From the NCBI GenBank assembly GCA_029168955.1, contig JAPDOI010001317.1, forward strand, positions 62,001 through 126,000: a DNA stretch of 64,000 nucleotides, read 5' to 3'. Under the pieces are notes generated by a model, which saw only the letters and a program-made list of their open reading frames with translations, ran no database searches and was not told the origin of the DNA. The stretch's first letter is position 1. Every line of letters starts with the position of its first letter. The DNA is from Aplectana chamaeleonis (Eukaryota > Nematoda > Chromadorea > Rhabditida > Cosmocercidae). The position numbers and the translations under genes were made by a program. This document shows positions 55,301 through 64,000 of this stretch, one piece after another.

Positions 55301-58300
55301 GACAAGGGAGATCGTATCCTTGATTAGTGAGTGCATGGTTAATCTTACGAGCAGTTTCGAGCGCAGGTGTCCTGGCAGAACTCGTAGAAGATTTTGACTC
55401 GTTTTACCGGTAGAAGTCGATTTCATGCAAAGAAGAAGTCTTGAAGATTTGCACTGGTCGAAGCAAAACAGAACGATCCAAGGGCGCTCACAGTCTCTCC
55501 GAGCTGATCGTGATCCAATGTCTTGCCAGGCTGACTCGAGGGGCTTTGGTGGGATTGACCGTGGAGAGAGAAAATGTCGGGGAATCATCAGACAGGGTGG
55601 GCAGACATTGAATTCCAATCATATGTTATCCATGGCGGCCACATTCAGCCTATTTAACAGAGAGGTCAGCTTGGCAACGACTTTTGACAGAGACGCTGGT
55701 GGGCAGGTCACCGAAACGTGTCGTTAAACCCGCCATTGACCCTCGGTCCGTCCGACACCAGTCTGGGAAGTTTTGCCGAGAGAACAGATTTTTCAGGTGA
55801 ACTCCGGCTCAGGGAAAGGACAACTCATACTTCTACACTCACCTCTCTTTCCTCTTTTCGCAAATCACCCAAGAATTTATAATTGTCGTCGAAGCAGCGC
55901 TCTTTAAACAGACCAGATCGATTATCGAATCGTGGATCCCACCGCCTGAAATGCTAATAATCCGGAAATGCTGTTTCACCTTATTCACACAAATTTCCAC
56001 CATATAGGGTTCACATATACTCATCTCCGCTCAGATGCAGCATGCACGAACGTTTTAAGGCAGTGTTAACGATGAAAGCCCGTATTCTACATTTCAGGGT
56101 TTTTGCGCATGTAAGCTAACGGGGTGGAGGATAATAGCGAAACGTCCCCACAAGACCCGCTTAATTGGGAGAAAAAAAGCTATTCAAAGAAACCTCTGAA
56201 AATTTTAATTAAAGTTGTTTTGTGCAGCTCGGCAATTCGAAACACCGGAAATGGCTAGACCCTTTGAACTTCTCAAAGGCAGGATTTACGATAGATTTTA
56301 ATTTTGAATCATCACGGTTTTCGGAAGGTCTGATGCCCTATATATCAAGGCATGCTCAAGAAAGACGCGAAAGCAACGTTTTTGTTCTAAAGATAGGCTA
56401 CCATTGCTTACTTTGACTTATGAGCGTGGAGGAACTGACCACTATAAAGGATGATGCCTATCAGTGCAATCAGGCGATCACCTCACCTATCAGCGCTTCC
56501 ATGACTTGATCACTTCTGTAATCTGAGTGTTTATTTGTTCATATCGAGGGGGCAGAAATGGGGCACCAGGCGGTTCTGGAACTCCAAAACGCTTGTTTGG
56601 TGCCGTTATTTTGCCACCCCTGGCTCGTTTTCTACCGTTCTTTCGGCACTGGGAGCCTAGGATCCTTCTCGTCTATCATTTCACTCGAGAAAAACAGAGG
56701 AATATCATCGTGAACGCTGCTTTTAAGAAGAGGGTTGAGACGTTGCCCCTCGTCCCATGTGTGTACATACAGCCAGGGCGACCCGGGCGCTCATGACGTG
56801 TACAGTGCGTAACGGATACGACCACGCTACGCACCATGGACTCCCGCCTAATGGCTTTTTTCGATTTCAATCGTGTCTGATTTTTCATCTTCTTTGATTT
56901 TCCTTGTCAAGTGGATAGGATGCCACTATTTTTTGTTTCGCTAGAGGGCGGCTCCCTAGTCCTTCTCGAAGGTGTTCATGCATGCCACCCCTGTCAAGAT
57001 TATTTAGTCGAAGTGATTATTACGCATTTCCAGGAGCACTATTGCATGCCCAATTCGAATCTGCCCTTCAAATCTGCGAAGACGTTACCTAAACGACGTC
57101 ATAGGTTGTACAAAAACGAAATACCCATGGTTCCTTCGCGTGCATGTGCTAAGCGGAGGTTAAAGGCAGAGAGAGTACAAAGCTGAGACGGAGGGAACCG
57201 CATCGCGCAAACGAAAGCGCGATGAGTGATGGGATTTCCCGTTTGCGTACAGATGATATACGGTTTTAGGCTTTCAACCTGCTGACGCAGCACTGCTGCG
57301 TGCTAGTAGTGAATTCTAAAGTAATTTTGTGCAATTTGTATAGATCAGCATTAAGGGGAGTAAGTTTATTGTGTTCCAGAATGCTTTTTTTCTGTTTTCT
57401 GGAGATTGATATTTCTTCGAAATATATTTCATCAAAAACTATTTTCAACCTAAAGACCCACTTCTTTCCGGCCGAGATGTTTTGGTAAACGGGTCTGTAT
57501 GGCTGCACCGGCTTTTTGGACGAGATTTCCTTTGGTCGATGTTGTCCACGATACTGAATAAAAACATTTTCACACATTTCACCCCAATATCAAGTGCCTG
57601 AATATAAGAACGAACTTCATGCTTCTTCTCCTCAATTGCTTTCTTCCTCAACTTCTCCTTCTTCTCATCCTCTGCCTGCGTACCGAAATACGCCTTGTTG
57701 AACAATTTCAATCCCAATTTTTCCTTCATCTCCCGCACTTTTCCGAGAGGTAAATCCGCCATTTCTAAAAACAACTTTATGTACTCGAAACTCGTGTAAA
57801 ACCATCTGAAAGTCGGCACGATACATAAAATTTTATCTTTTTTTTAATTAAAATTTGATTACTATTAGGAAAATTCCCTTCAAAATGGTTTCACATTGAA
57901 AAAAAAAGAAAAGAAAAATCATGCTCGATTCAATGTTTTATTACGATGTTTAATGTTTCATTTTGAACATTTTTGCTGGAAATCTCGATATGGCCGCATC
58001 TCTGTAACTTTCTCCAGAAAAAGGTAATACTTACCAGCTCGAAAAGCAGCCACCTCTTCCTCTTCGTCTCCACCGTCTTCCTCCTCATCGTTTAACTCCC
58101 CGATTTCCGGTCGATGCAAATTTCCACTACCTTGATCTGACCGCTCTTCAAAGTCACTTTCCGAATCCTCTTGCACCTTGGAACACAGAAAAAATCAACA
58201 AACGGACCTTCAAACTAGGCTACAGACTAAATCGATGTCTTACAGTAAAAAAACATTTCTATTGACTAAAAGTGCCTAGTTTTGCTTTTATCTTTGAAAA

Positions 58301-61300
58301 AATATACGTTGCACGCATAAACCAAGAGACAAGGAGTGCAGCTTATGCCACTTTCAAACTCTCCAAGGCGGGTGCATCGAAGTTCTGAGCGAACACCACA
58401 GGGGTGGGAGAAGGATGGTGAAACTTTTGACCCAAAAAAAAGAAAATTTGTAAATTTGGGTATTTCACATACGAAGAGGGGGTTCGTCAAGACTTACCGA
58501 CATTTCTAGAAAATTTTGGATAACGTACGTCACAATGCTTTGCTGGACCTTGCTCCAAGAACAGGTGAAATGGTTACAGTCATACTGATGGATGAATTCG
58601 CTCACTGAGGCCGACCCCCACAAGGCATTTTGGAGCCAAATGTATTTCTCAGCCCTTATTTTTCGGACCCGCCTCGTTAGCATCTGCAGCAGGCTGTCAT
58701 CTGTTCCTATCTTGCTGAGTAACAGATGACAGTTTTGTCTACCACGACAGCATTGTGTCCGCCCTCTTCACTCCGATCAAAATTTCTACCTGTTTAGATA
58801 TCTTCTGAATCTTCTTCTTGCCGACCTTGGCGGTGGGACTGGCTTCTTCATCATCACTATCGTCACTAAACGCCACTCGGGAACTGCCGCGCCCTGTTGA
58901 CCATTCCACGACCTTTTCCTCTCCCTCATTAGGATCATGCTGAAAGAATTCACCCATTAGAGAAAACTACTACAACTTTGAGAAAGCGTAGAGATACTTC
59001 ACCTCAGAAGAGGGAAACACTGAATTTATAGGCATGACTTACTTGACTTAATCGGTTGGCTTTCGCCTGACGCGGTCATTCCGCATCTTCACCGAGGTGT
59101 GCCGTCCTAGTAGTCAGCCGTGTCCATTTTTCACGGTCTTCAGCCACTATTTGAACACATTCCATCCAGCTGTCACTATTCCATTTCCTGCGAAACGAAA
59201 CATCGCGCCTGAACTGTCTTTCGATGCCGAGTGACTTTAAATCCTCTTTAACCACATCCGTCCAGAACTTTCGCCTACGCCCAGGTGGCCGTTTCCAGAC
59301 AGGATTTGGAAGCATTTTTAAAGCGTGTTGTACGAGACGATCCGGGGTTCTTCTTAGTATATGCCCGAGCAGTCGAAGTCGACTTTCCATTGCTGCTTGA
59401 GATGGCGTTAGGAGATGCTGGCACCTCCCTCGTGTCAAGCGTTGATGTACTGCGTCGATTTCCTTGTAAAGGTCTTCGTTATGGCATACACGCGGCCAGA
59501 AATATCCAAGCAAACGCCTAAAAGCTTCCTCTTCGTGCAATCCAACCTTTCCATCTGCGTTTTCGGTGCTGCCCACGTCTCCGATCCGTACATCATGATA
59601 GGGCGAATAGCGGATAGGTAGACGCGCAACTTGACTTCCTTCGCGATGGTGGTAGACCACAAACACTTGATTAGAGAATTGAATGCAGACGTAGCTTTCG
59701 CACATCGTTGTCGAATATCCGCTGCATAACTACCATCGTTCTTCAGCAAACAGCCCAAATAACAGAAATCGTCCACCAGTTCGATACGTTGTCCGTCCAC
59801 ACAAACTCCAGTTGAAGGCCTCTGAGAGACCCACATCTGCTTGCATTTGTCGGGACGAAGACGAAGTCCATAGGCTGCGGCATACTTCGAAACGAGGTTC
59901 ACAATCCTTTGCAGTTTTGCGTTGTTTTCAGCGAATAACACAATGTCGTCGGCGTACTCCAGGTCGACAAGGGAGCGTCCTGATGGTGTTAGGATCACAT
60001 CCGCAGGAAACTGTTCTGCAACTCTACGCATGATGTCATCAACGGCGAAGTTGAAAAGAAAAGGTCCTGCAACGGCTCCTTGCCTTACTCCTGTTTTCAC
60101 CTCGAAAAAACCCCCTTATAGGCATACAAACAAAGAAATTTCAATGAAAAGTCTAAAAATTGAATGAGAACAGGAATTTCCAGGCAGAAGCACGTTTTTT
60201 TTCAGTATTTTGTTCAGTGCTCCCTGAACATTCTTACCTGTCTTTCCACTTAAAGTGGTAGTTCCCGAGTCAAATGAAACCACCACTGATTTCTCGCACC
60301 CACAGATCGTCTGCCGCGCTGACTCCCGGCTCGCGACTTCGCAGCGCTTAGGCATTATTCATAGTCCTCACCGCAAGCGCGGCAAGCGCGTGACGAGCGG
60401 TGGACTATAAAACTTTTCACCGCGCGGGACGAGCGGGAAGCCACTATGAAATCTCCAGCGACACCGCCATGGCGGTGCGGGTAAAAGTCGGGCCTTAATT
60501 GGGACTTGTACAGAAATTCTTGGCATGCATTTGAGTATGCGGTAGCGCAGGATAGTCCCAGAATTATTTATAATGGAGTGGACTCAAATCGAGAAGCAAG
60601 TACTGATTGAAACGGTAAAACCGCCACGGCGGTTTGGGCGGCGCCGCTATGGCGGTGCTGATGGACTATGAAAGTTCTTCCCGCTCGTCACGCGCGTGCC
60701 GCGCTTGGGGTGAGGACTATGAAAGATGCCTTACTCAAAGCGGAAAAAGTCAACTGGTCCTCCGCGGTGGCAATAATAGGTTCCGCTCATTGACAGCCGA
60801 CAGGCTGTAGTCGGATCGGTAGACAGATACTTAATTCAAGGAAATGGGATGCAGGGTTGAGCAGGCCGTTGCGCCAATGCGCGAAGCTACGACCCCCCCC
60901 CGTTGGACAAAATTTTGAGGAAATTTCACGTTACCCTCCCAAGACGAAGAATGCTTTAGCTTTTTTTTCTGAGTTACAAATTGGGAAAAAAATTGAACCT
61001 GTGGTAATAAAGGACAATTTGAAATTTTTCTTAGAAATGAGACATTTTCTAAAAAAACAAACCTACGAAATTTTTGAACAATAATCTGAAAAACAGCAAA
61101 TAAAAAATGCATACTTCTCACACGCGACTGACTCTTACTATCCTCTATGAAACTTCGTAATTCACATCATTCGAGGCGCGAGCGGCGCGCGCCATGCCTC
61201 AGCCTCCGCCTGCCCTCCGCTCTCTCACTGTCTCTAGCCTCCGCTCCGCACCAGCAAGCGTAGGAACCATGTCCGTTCCGCCCTTTTCTAGCCTGTACCT

Positions 61301-63294
61301 AATTTTAGCTCATCGAATGGTTTTGAAGACAAATCCTTTTTTCTCCGGAATTTTCAAGACCCCCCCCCAAATCTTCATCTCTTTAACAAAAATTGTCCGC
61401 AATGTTTACGACCTCCGTTGCGCCAAGTCGCAACCCTGCTCAACCCTGATGGGATGAGAGAAATCAAGAATCTGACCCCCTCTGACGGGCTAATATAGGC
61501 TGCGGCTACCCAGGTCGATATCCATAGAATTCATGGGCAGGGATGACGAAAAAAAACTATGAGACTGGCCGACGCTGGCCCGATTGATAACTCCACTAGC
61601 ATGATTCCATCATAACTAACATCGGACAATAGGCTACTTCATCATTAATTATGGGCCGGCTACAGCCGATCAGAGCCGGTTTCAGCGAATGTTTTTTTTT
61701 GAGCCACGCCTTCCATACATGCTTTAGCGTCCACAATTGAAGCCGGTTTCAACAGAGGCGCCCACAGTTAGAACTACGCCTTCCATACATACCTAATACC
61801 TCCGTTACCTCCGTCATAGACGGCAGAAGGCCGGACTGAGCTGTCCTCTCCCGTCCCTAGTGATCCAGCGCCATCCTCTCCTGTCTCTAGTGGTCGGCTG
61901 TATATCAATCGAATAGGCTGACGCACTCGAGCGCACTGCGGACGGCGCAGTCCGAACACATCGGGGATGTTCAGCAATGTGTTGCATACGTATAGACCAG
62001 CACGAACACGGACGGAACAGGGCTGACCAGGTGGGCGACATCGAAGGGATTTTTCTACCTGAATGTTCAGTGCGTATCGACCGAGCTGGCTACGGCCGAT
62101 CGGCCGACTATGACGGGGTCCTTAGCGCCCACAATTAGAGCTGGCTTCAACAGTTTTTTCTCGTCCTCCCTCGTCCACGTTTTTGATATGTATCGAACAG
62201 GGCGGCCGCTGTTGTCCACTCCTGGATATTGAACGGTTTTTTCGTCCTACAGTGACCAGGGCGATAAACTGTCAAGAGGAAAGGGTCTGTCCCTCCAAAA
62301 GTCTAGGCTAATCCGTGAAAATAGGTAACCATCAGCCTATGAAGCTGAAGGCATAGGTTGCAAAAAAAGCAAGATTCCCATGTTTTCTTCGCGTCCGTGT
62401 GTGGAACGGAGGCTTGAGACTGCGGTAGAGTGAAGGAGAAACGTAGGCAGCAGCATCGCGCGCACTCGCACGCGAGATGTGAATATTCGATTTTTTCAGA
62501 GGATAGGGGCGTAATACTCATAATTTTTTCTTGACTCTTTCTTGAATGTTTACCTGCTTTTGAGTCTTCTGTGCCTTCTTTTTCTTGCCAGCCTTTGGGG
62601 TGAAACTGACTTCTTCATCTTCACTGTTGTCACTGACAACAAGCCGAGAGCTTCCACGCCCCGTTGACCATTCCACGACCTTTTCTTCTTCTTCATTGGG
62701 ATCATTCTAAAAAGGTGTTCCTTCAGAAAACGAAATTGTGACTTATTTGAGAAACACTTGAACAGTAGTGTTTCCAAGAAATGACCAATTTTTACCCCCT
62801 CCCCCTTTTCCACTAACCTTTCGCCTGGACTTCTGCTGAAACGCAGGCCTTATACCAGAACAACTCGGAGATGGATCAGTTTCATATTTATCAACATTCG
62901 CTTGTTGTGTTCTCCTCGTATTCAACATTGGCACCTAAATGAGCCAAATGACAGCCACAGCTCTTTCTATATTTCTCAAATCTGGTTTTATACAAAAATT
63001 TGGCCCTTCAGGCTAGTTACTTCTGAGAATCTGGAAGTGTCGGGATATCCTCGGATGTCTAGTTGTCTAGAAGTGGATGAAAACCGTGAGAGTCATGATC
63101 CGATGTGACATCCGAGGAGGCATTCAGGAGCCTTTTTTTTCCAACGACTCCATCTGTTTTTATCCAAGAAACTGCCTCTCGTGTTCACCTACCATAGCAC
63201 AATCATCCTCCTCTTCTTCTTCCTTGACCATATCACTCACATCCACCACGTCATCTTCAGCCGCATACATCTCATCCTCAGATCCACCGAGCAT
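52152..63294 (-). CDS. RRP36: RRP36-like rRNA-processing protein (whole gene, exons listed separately)
   Basis: Minus-strand gene of eleven exons: 63294-63193, 62934-62818, 62706-62554, 58939-58790, 58176-58035, 57764-57598, 57553-57462, 55945-55843, 52764-52696, 52607-52475, 52303-52152. All junctions keep phase and give about 459 residues. Known RRP36 proteins (about 260 residues in human) act in the nucleolus in the 90S pre-ribosome and in early cleavages leading to 18S rRNA. Family hallmarks in order: acidic stretch; EMADLPLGKVREMKEKLG; HRPKEISSKKPV; RWDPRFDNRSGLF; FLGDLRKEERE; basic coil RMDNRERTKAERRLKQEAY; KKFQQLKKNNKLDNYMKRKA; end QMYGYQ. The acidic N-terminus is longer than usual because of the first four exons; their membership rests on phase and on an exon duplicate. 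The start is uncertain: 63294 is the first in-frame ATG, but the frame stays open to about 63372. Confidence 0.87.
52475..52607 (-). CDS. RRP36: RRP36-like gene, exon 9
   Basis: Acceptor AATTATAG, then AIRRMDNRERTKAERRLKQE and AYKELRQENIDRMMKGEK, donor AAAG|GTGAGT. Basic coiled-coil-like segment corresponding to the RRP36 C-terminal helix. Confidence 0.9.
52696..52764 (-). CDS. RRP36: RRP36-like gene, exon 8
   Basis: Acceptor AATTATTCAG, 23 codons (ELSKEAAECEKRGDTSMAEK IHE), donor GAA|GTAATT, phase 0 at both ends. Confidence 0.83.
53116..53396. mobile_element. fold-back element in an RRP36 intron
   Basis: TCGTTTGTATCAAG ... ATATCCTTCCAGC is mirrored by GCTGGAAGGATAC ... CTTGATACAAACGA. Inner GTCACT/CGAAAATAATG arms also pair. 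Confidence 0.75.
53880..54107 (-). promoter_or_regulatory. TATA-bearing dispersed module, copy 2, with one CRE
   Basis: On the minus strand TATATAAGG (53974-53966) is followed by GGCCTCATCCCAGAGAGAGC then GCAGTCGGCC, alignable with 40430-40560. A TGACGTCA lies at 54100-54107 in the context CAGCAGTGACGTCATCG. Nature unknown: LTR, retroposon head or promoter. Confidence 0.5.
54420..55150 (-). pseudogene. decayed mariner transposase in an RRP36 intron
   Basis: Minus-strand frames give LPHDLTKHQMQLRTDTYLVH-like sequence, then RQVVTMDEERVL (aligned to the first catalytic region TGDE, here MDE), then KRNTLAFQHRNPATKERK, and a far C-terminus like ERLRLIVYSVPNELSIRD. Multiple frameshifts and stops. 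Too decayed for a subfamily call. Confidence 0.6.
55217..55735. other. ORFs on both strands, unrecognised
   Basis: A plus-strand frame from 55230 (MAGKRLTGDAVLALVGTMNH) is interrupted at about 55397, and a 133-codon minus frame overlaps it. No domain recognised. It lies inside an RRP36 intron and may be retroelement debris. Confidence 0.3.
55843..55945 (-). CDS. RRP36: RRP36-like gene, exon 7 (DPRF motif)
   Basis: Acceptor TAGCATTTCAG, then RWDPRFDNRSGLFKERCFDD and NYKFLGDLRKEERE, donor GAG|GTGAGT. RDPRF-like plus [Y/F]xFLxDxRxxE is the most characteristic block of RRP36. Confidence 0.92.
56055..56726. mobile_element. TTAA-family MITE (long form) in an RRP36 intron
   Basis: TTAA, then GGCAGTGTTAACGATGAAAG, ending ATCATCGTGAACGCTGCTT then TTAA. 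A second left-end-like sequence (CAAAGGCAGGATTTACGATA) at about 56274 suggests two overlapping insertions or an internal duplication. Confidence 0.7.
57075..57240 (+). mobile_element. decayed MITE of the 2106 family in an RRP36 intron
   Basis: GTCATAGGTTGTACAAAAAC, then CCATGGTTCCTTCGCGTGCA and AGCGGAGGTTAAAGGCAGAG match the family interior. The ends are diverged. The very similar element at 62335-62515 shares its variant head (CATAGGTTG). Confidence 0.6.
57462..57553 (-). CDS. RRP36: RRP36-like gene, exon 6 (SSKKPV motif)
   Basis: Acceptor TTTTTATTCAG, then YRGQHRPKEISSKKPVQPYR and PVYQNISAGK, donor AA|GTGGGT in phase 2. This gives KK-R-WDPRF when joined to exon 7. The weak donor is supported by the phase match and the protein family. 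Confidence 0.87.
57598..57764 (-). CDS. RRP36: RRP36-like gene, exon 5
   Basis: Acceptor TGTTTTTAG. The split codon gives Glu, then MADLPLGKVREMKEKLGLKL and FNKAYFG, the conserved N-terminal RRP36 helix. It ends HEVRSYIQ at a GC donor (CAG|GCACTTG), followed by a 44-nt intron. Confidence 0.85.
58035..58176 (-). CDS. RRP36: RRP36-like gene, exon 4 (acidic)
   Basis: Acceptor TGTTCCAAG, 47 codons plus one base (VQEDSESDFEERSDQ ... EEEVAAFRA), strong donor GCTG|GTAAGT. Confidence 0.85.
58790..58939 (-). CDS. RRP36: RRP36-like gene, exon 3b (duplicated exon, downstream copy)
   Basis: Acceptor AATTCTTTCAG, 50 codons, donor CAG|GTAGAA. The sequence HDPNEGEEKVVEWSTGRGSS ... KKKIQKISKQ parallels exon 3a across its whole length. 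Confidence 0.8.
59076..60107 (-). pseudogene. RTE-like non-LTR retrotransposon, 5' truncated, one frameshift
   Basis: From 60107 the frame reads KTGVRQGAVAGPFLFNFAVD, then DLEYADDIVLFAENNAKLQR (the YADD catalytic motif of reverse transcriptase), KYAAAYGLRLRPDKCKQMWV, FCYLGCLLKNDGSYAADIR, and IRPIMMYGSETWA. A frameshift near 59530 moves to a second frame: RLLGYFWPRVCHNEDLYKEI, then RLRLLGHILRRTPDRL, then KRPPGRRRKFWTDVVKEDLK, ending HLGEDAE and a stop at 59078-59076. This is the RT and C-terminal domain of RTE-like elements. Endonuclease and early RT are missing. It sits in the large intron between the duplicated RRP36 exons. Confidence 0.88.
60348..60733. mobile_element. GC-rich fold-back MITE (TAGGCATTATTCATAGTCC ends)
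   Basis: TAGGCATTATTCATAGTCCT with CGCAAGCGCGGCAAGCGCGT is mirrored by GCGCGTGCCGCGCTTGGGGT and GAGGACTATGAAAGATGCCT. Inner CCGCCATGGCGG and CCGCCACGGCGG hairpins. Confidence 0.75.
60851..61448. mobile_element. GCAGGGTTGAGCAGG MITE, copy 2, split by a nested insertion
   Basis: Left GCAGGGTTGAGCAGGCCGTT and right GTCGCAACCCTGCTCAACCC. The interior aligns with 11949-12396 except for a 157-bp insertion at 61139-61297. Confidence 0.8.
61139..61297 (-). mobile_element. nested TA-flanked MITE (2106 family)
   Basis: Host element reads CTTAC-TA before and TA-CCTAATTTTAG after. The empty copy at 12240 reads CTTAC-TA-CCTCATTTTAG. The insert (TCCTCTATGAAACTTCG ... CTTTTCTAGCCTG) therefore duplicated TA on insertion. 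Confidence 0.85.
61500..62240. repeat. dispersed repeats with GGCTACAGCCGATC motifs
   Basis: CTGGCTACGGCCGATCGGCC, GGCCGGCTACAGCCGATCAG and duplicated GCGCCCACA[A/G]TTAGA and CCACGCCTTCCATACAT segments point to overlapping decayed elements related to 11150-11755 and to 44860. No gene. Confidence 0.45.
62335..62515 (+). mobile_element. MITE of the 2106 family, variant head
   Basis: AGCCTATGAAGCTGAAGGCA, then GCATAGGTTGCAAAAAAAGC, interior GGAACGGAGGCTTGAGACTG, end ATTCGATTTTTTCAGAGGAT. Pairs with 57075-57240. Confidence 0.6.
62554..62706 (-). CDS. RRP36: RRP36-like gene, exon 3a (duplicated exon, upstream copy)
   Basis: Acceptor CCTTTTTAG, 51 codons, donor CAG|GTAAAC. The sequence NDPNEEEEKVVEWSTGRGSS ... 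KKKKAQKTQKQ is a paralogue of the exon at 58939-58790. Both are phase 0 at both ends, so both can be included or either skipped without a frameshift. Confidence 0.75.
62818..62934 (-). CDS. RRP36: RRP36-like gene, exon 2
   Basis: Acceptor CTCATTTAG, 39 codons (VPMLNTRRTQQANV ... FQQKSRRK), donor AAAG|GTTAGT. Phase 0 at both ends. Membership of the gene is inferred from phase. Confidence 0.6.
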
Positions 63295-63373
63295 CCTGTG
63301 ATCGATGCTAGTTCCTTTCACTGCTTCATCACGTTTCCTTCTTTCCTTTTTTGAGATTCCATTCTTCACTTTA
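63193..63373 (-). CDS. RRP36: RRP36-like gene, exon 1 (start uncertain)
   Basis: Acidic: SEDEMYAAEDDVVDVSDMVK then EEEEEDDCAM, donor ATG|GTAGGT after 63193, phase 0. The upstream acceptor-like TTGCTTTAG ends at 63374. It could be a trans-splice site or a cis acceptor. With trans-splicing, translation would start at 63294. Confidence 0.6.
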
Positions 63374-63399
63374 CTAAAGCAACATAAATTTACTTACCC

Positions 63400-63720
63400 G
63401 GAACCCCACCAATATACGCCACAGTATTGGCCTTATTGTTACAGCTCAAATTTTCCAGGTTTATTAAAACACTGCAGCTTTTATCGAACTGCTGAACAAA
63501 TTCCAGTCAGGCGTGACTCGATAATTCCATCATCGATGTTGAATTCAAGACGGCGATGGGTCCAGTCCACGGCAACAGAAAAAGGCGATCGTGCGGTTGC
63601 GTATTCAAACTGAGCATTCTGTGAGTTGCGCCATAATCGACGGCTAAGTTGTAATTTTTTCCCGAATTTCGAAGAGAAAGCATTGAAAATGTTGAAAAAC
63701 CTACACTCACAAATTATCAG
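63400..63720 (-). other. coding-like segment upstream of RRP36 exon 1, unresolved
   Basis: One minus frame (about 63680-63493) reads LWRNSQNAQFEYATARSPFS then LEFNIDDGIIESRL and a stop. The W...F...F...DDGII pattern loosely recalls the C-terminus of lipoate-protein ligases. A second frame (about 63480-63395) reads SVLINLENLSCNNKANTVAY. I could not join them with credible introns. It may be the 3' end of a neighbouring gene or non-coding. Confidence 0.25.
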
Positions 63721-64000
63721 TATACCTTAAAGGTGGCATACACACTCGTACACGTAACTGAAATAACTACGGAATCAGAATGGTATGGCACAGAACACAA
63801 CGCCTATGCATTTTGAAGCGTCGAAAACGACCCACAATGCCGCTGCATGAGTGAGAAGTTCGCTCCGTTCCTCTACCTGCCCGCCCCTGTATTTATTGTT
63901 CTCCTCCAAAACAGGGGTGCTGGGCTATTCCCATCGTCGGTAGCGTTTGTAGATGGTACAATAAATGCAACATGTAAACCACATACATCGACGACGATAG

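Noticed and set aside
63400..63720. Lipoate-ligase gene end next to RRP36
   Set aside because: The resemblance rests on a few residues in one frame, a second frame looks equally coding-like, and introns joining them would be under 30 nt. Kept only as an unresolved segment.
1..64000. Telomeric (TTAGGC)n or rRNA/5S/SL RNA genes
   Set aside because: No tandem TTAGGC and no recognisable conserved rRNA or spliced-leader sequence was seen by eye.

Overview
The window looks like transposon-rich nuclear DNA of a clade V (strongylid, hookworm-like) nematode. This rests on one split gene with small phase-consistent introns and nematode-type acceptors (TTTTCAG, TTTTTAG, ATTCAG), mariner transposase remnants, broken non-LTR retrotransposons, and dozens of short terminal-inverted-repeat (TIR) elements with TA or TTAA target sites. 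The species is an inference; nothing here proves it. There is no bacterial operon, rRNA, convincing tRNA or CRISPR.

Layout. 0.3-27 kb is a patchwork of nonautonomous elements: piggyBac-like (TTAA) and Tc1/mariner-like (TA) MITEs, fold-back hairpins, AT-rich minisatellites, two oppositely oriented non-LTR fragments (4.1-5.1 kb minus, 6.5-8.1 kb plus), and one coding-like ORF with an internal 99-codon duplication (19.2-20.1 kb). 27.485-35.695 kb is one uninterrupted array of about 195 copies of a 42-bp unit. Each unit carries a 16-bp palindrome centred on the CRE/ATF octamer TGACGTCA, plus a second small dyad. The array has several layers of higher-order repeats. 35.8-52 kb again holds fold-backs and MITEs, a mariner transposase copy broken by a stop and a 3' truncation (37.4-38.3 kb), a second mariner C-terminus (48.8-49.0 kb) and GC-rich TATA-bearing modules (40.5, 53.97 kb).

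The one clear host gene is on the minus strand. From 63.3 kb down to 52.15 kb, eleven exons join in consistent phase into an RRP36-like 90S pre-ribosome/18S rRNA-processing protein: an acidic N-terminus, a segment with SSKKPV, then RWDPRFDNRSG, then a basic coiled C-terminus. Its introns hold an RTE-like retrotransposon fragment, mariner debris and several MITEs. One acidic exon (VVEWSTGRGSS) is present twice, 3.6 kb apart, in the same phase. A 480-bp fold-back lies directly downstream of its stop codon.

The most unusual object is the CRE-palindrome satellite. Its period is exactly four helical turns at 10.5 bp per turn. It is open in three reading frames only because 42 is divisible by 3. 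It could act as a bZIP-factor binding platform or sink, a hairpin-forming satellite, or a neutral expanded minisatellite. The sequence alone cannot decide.
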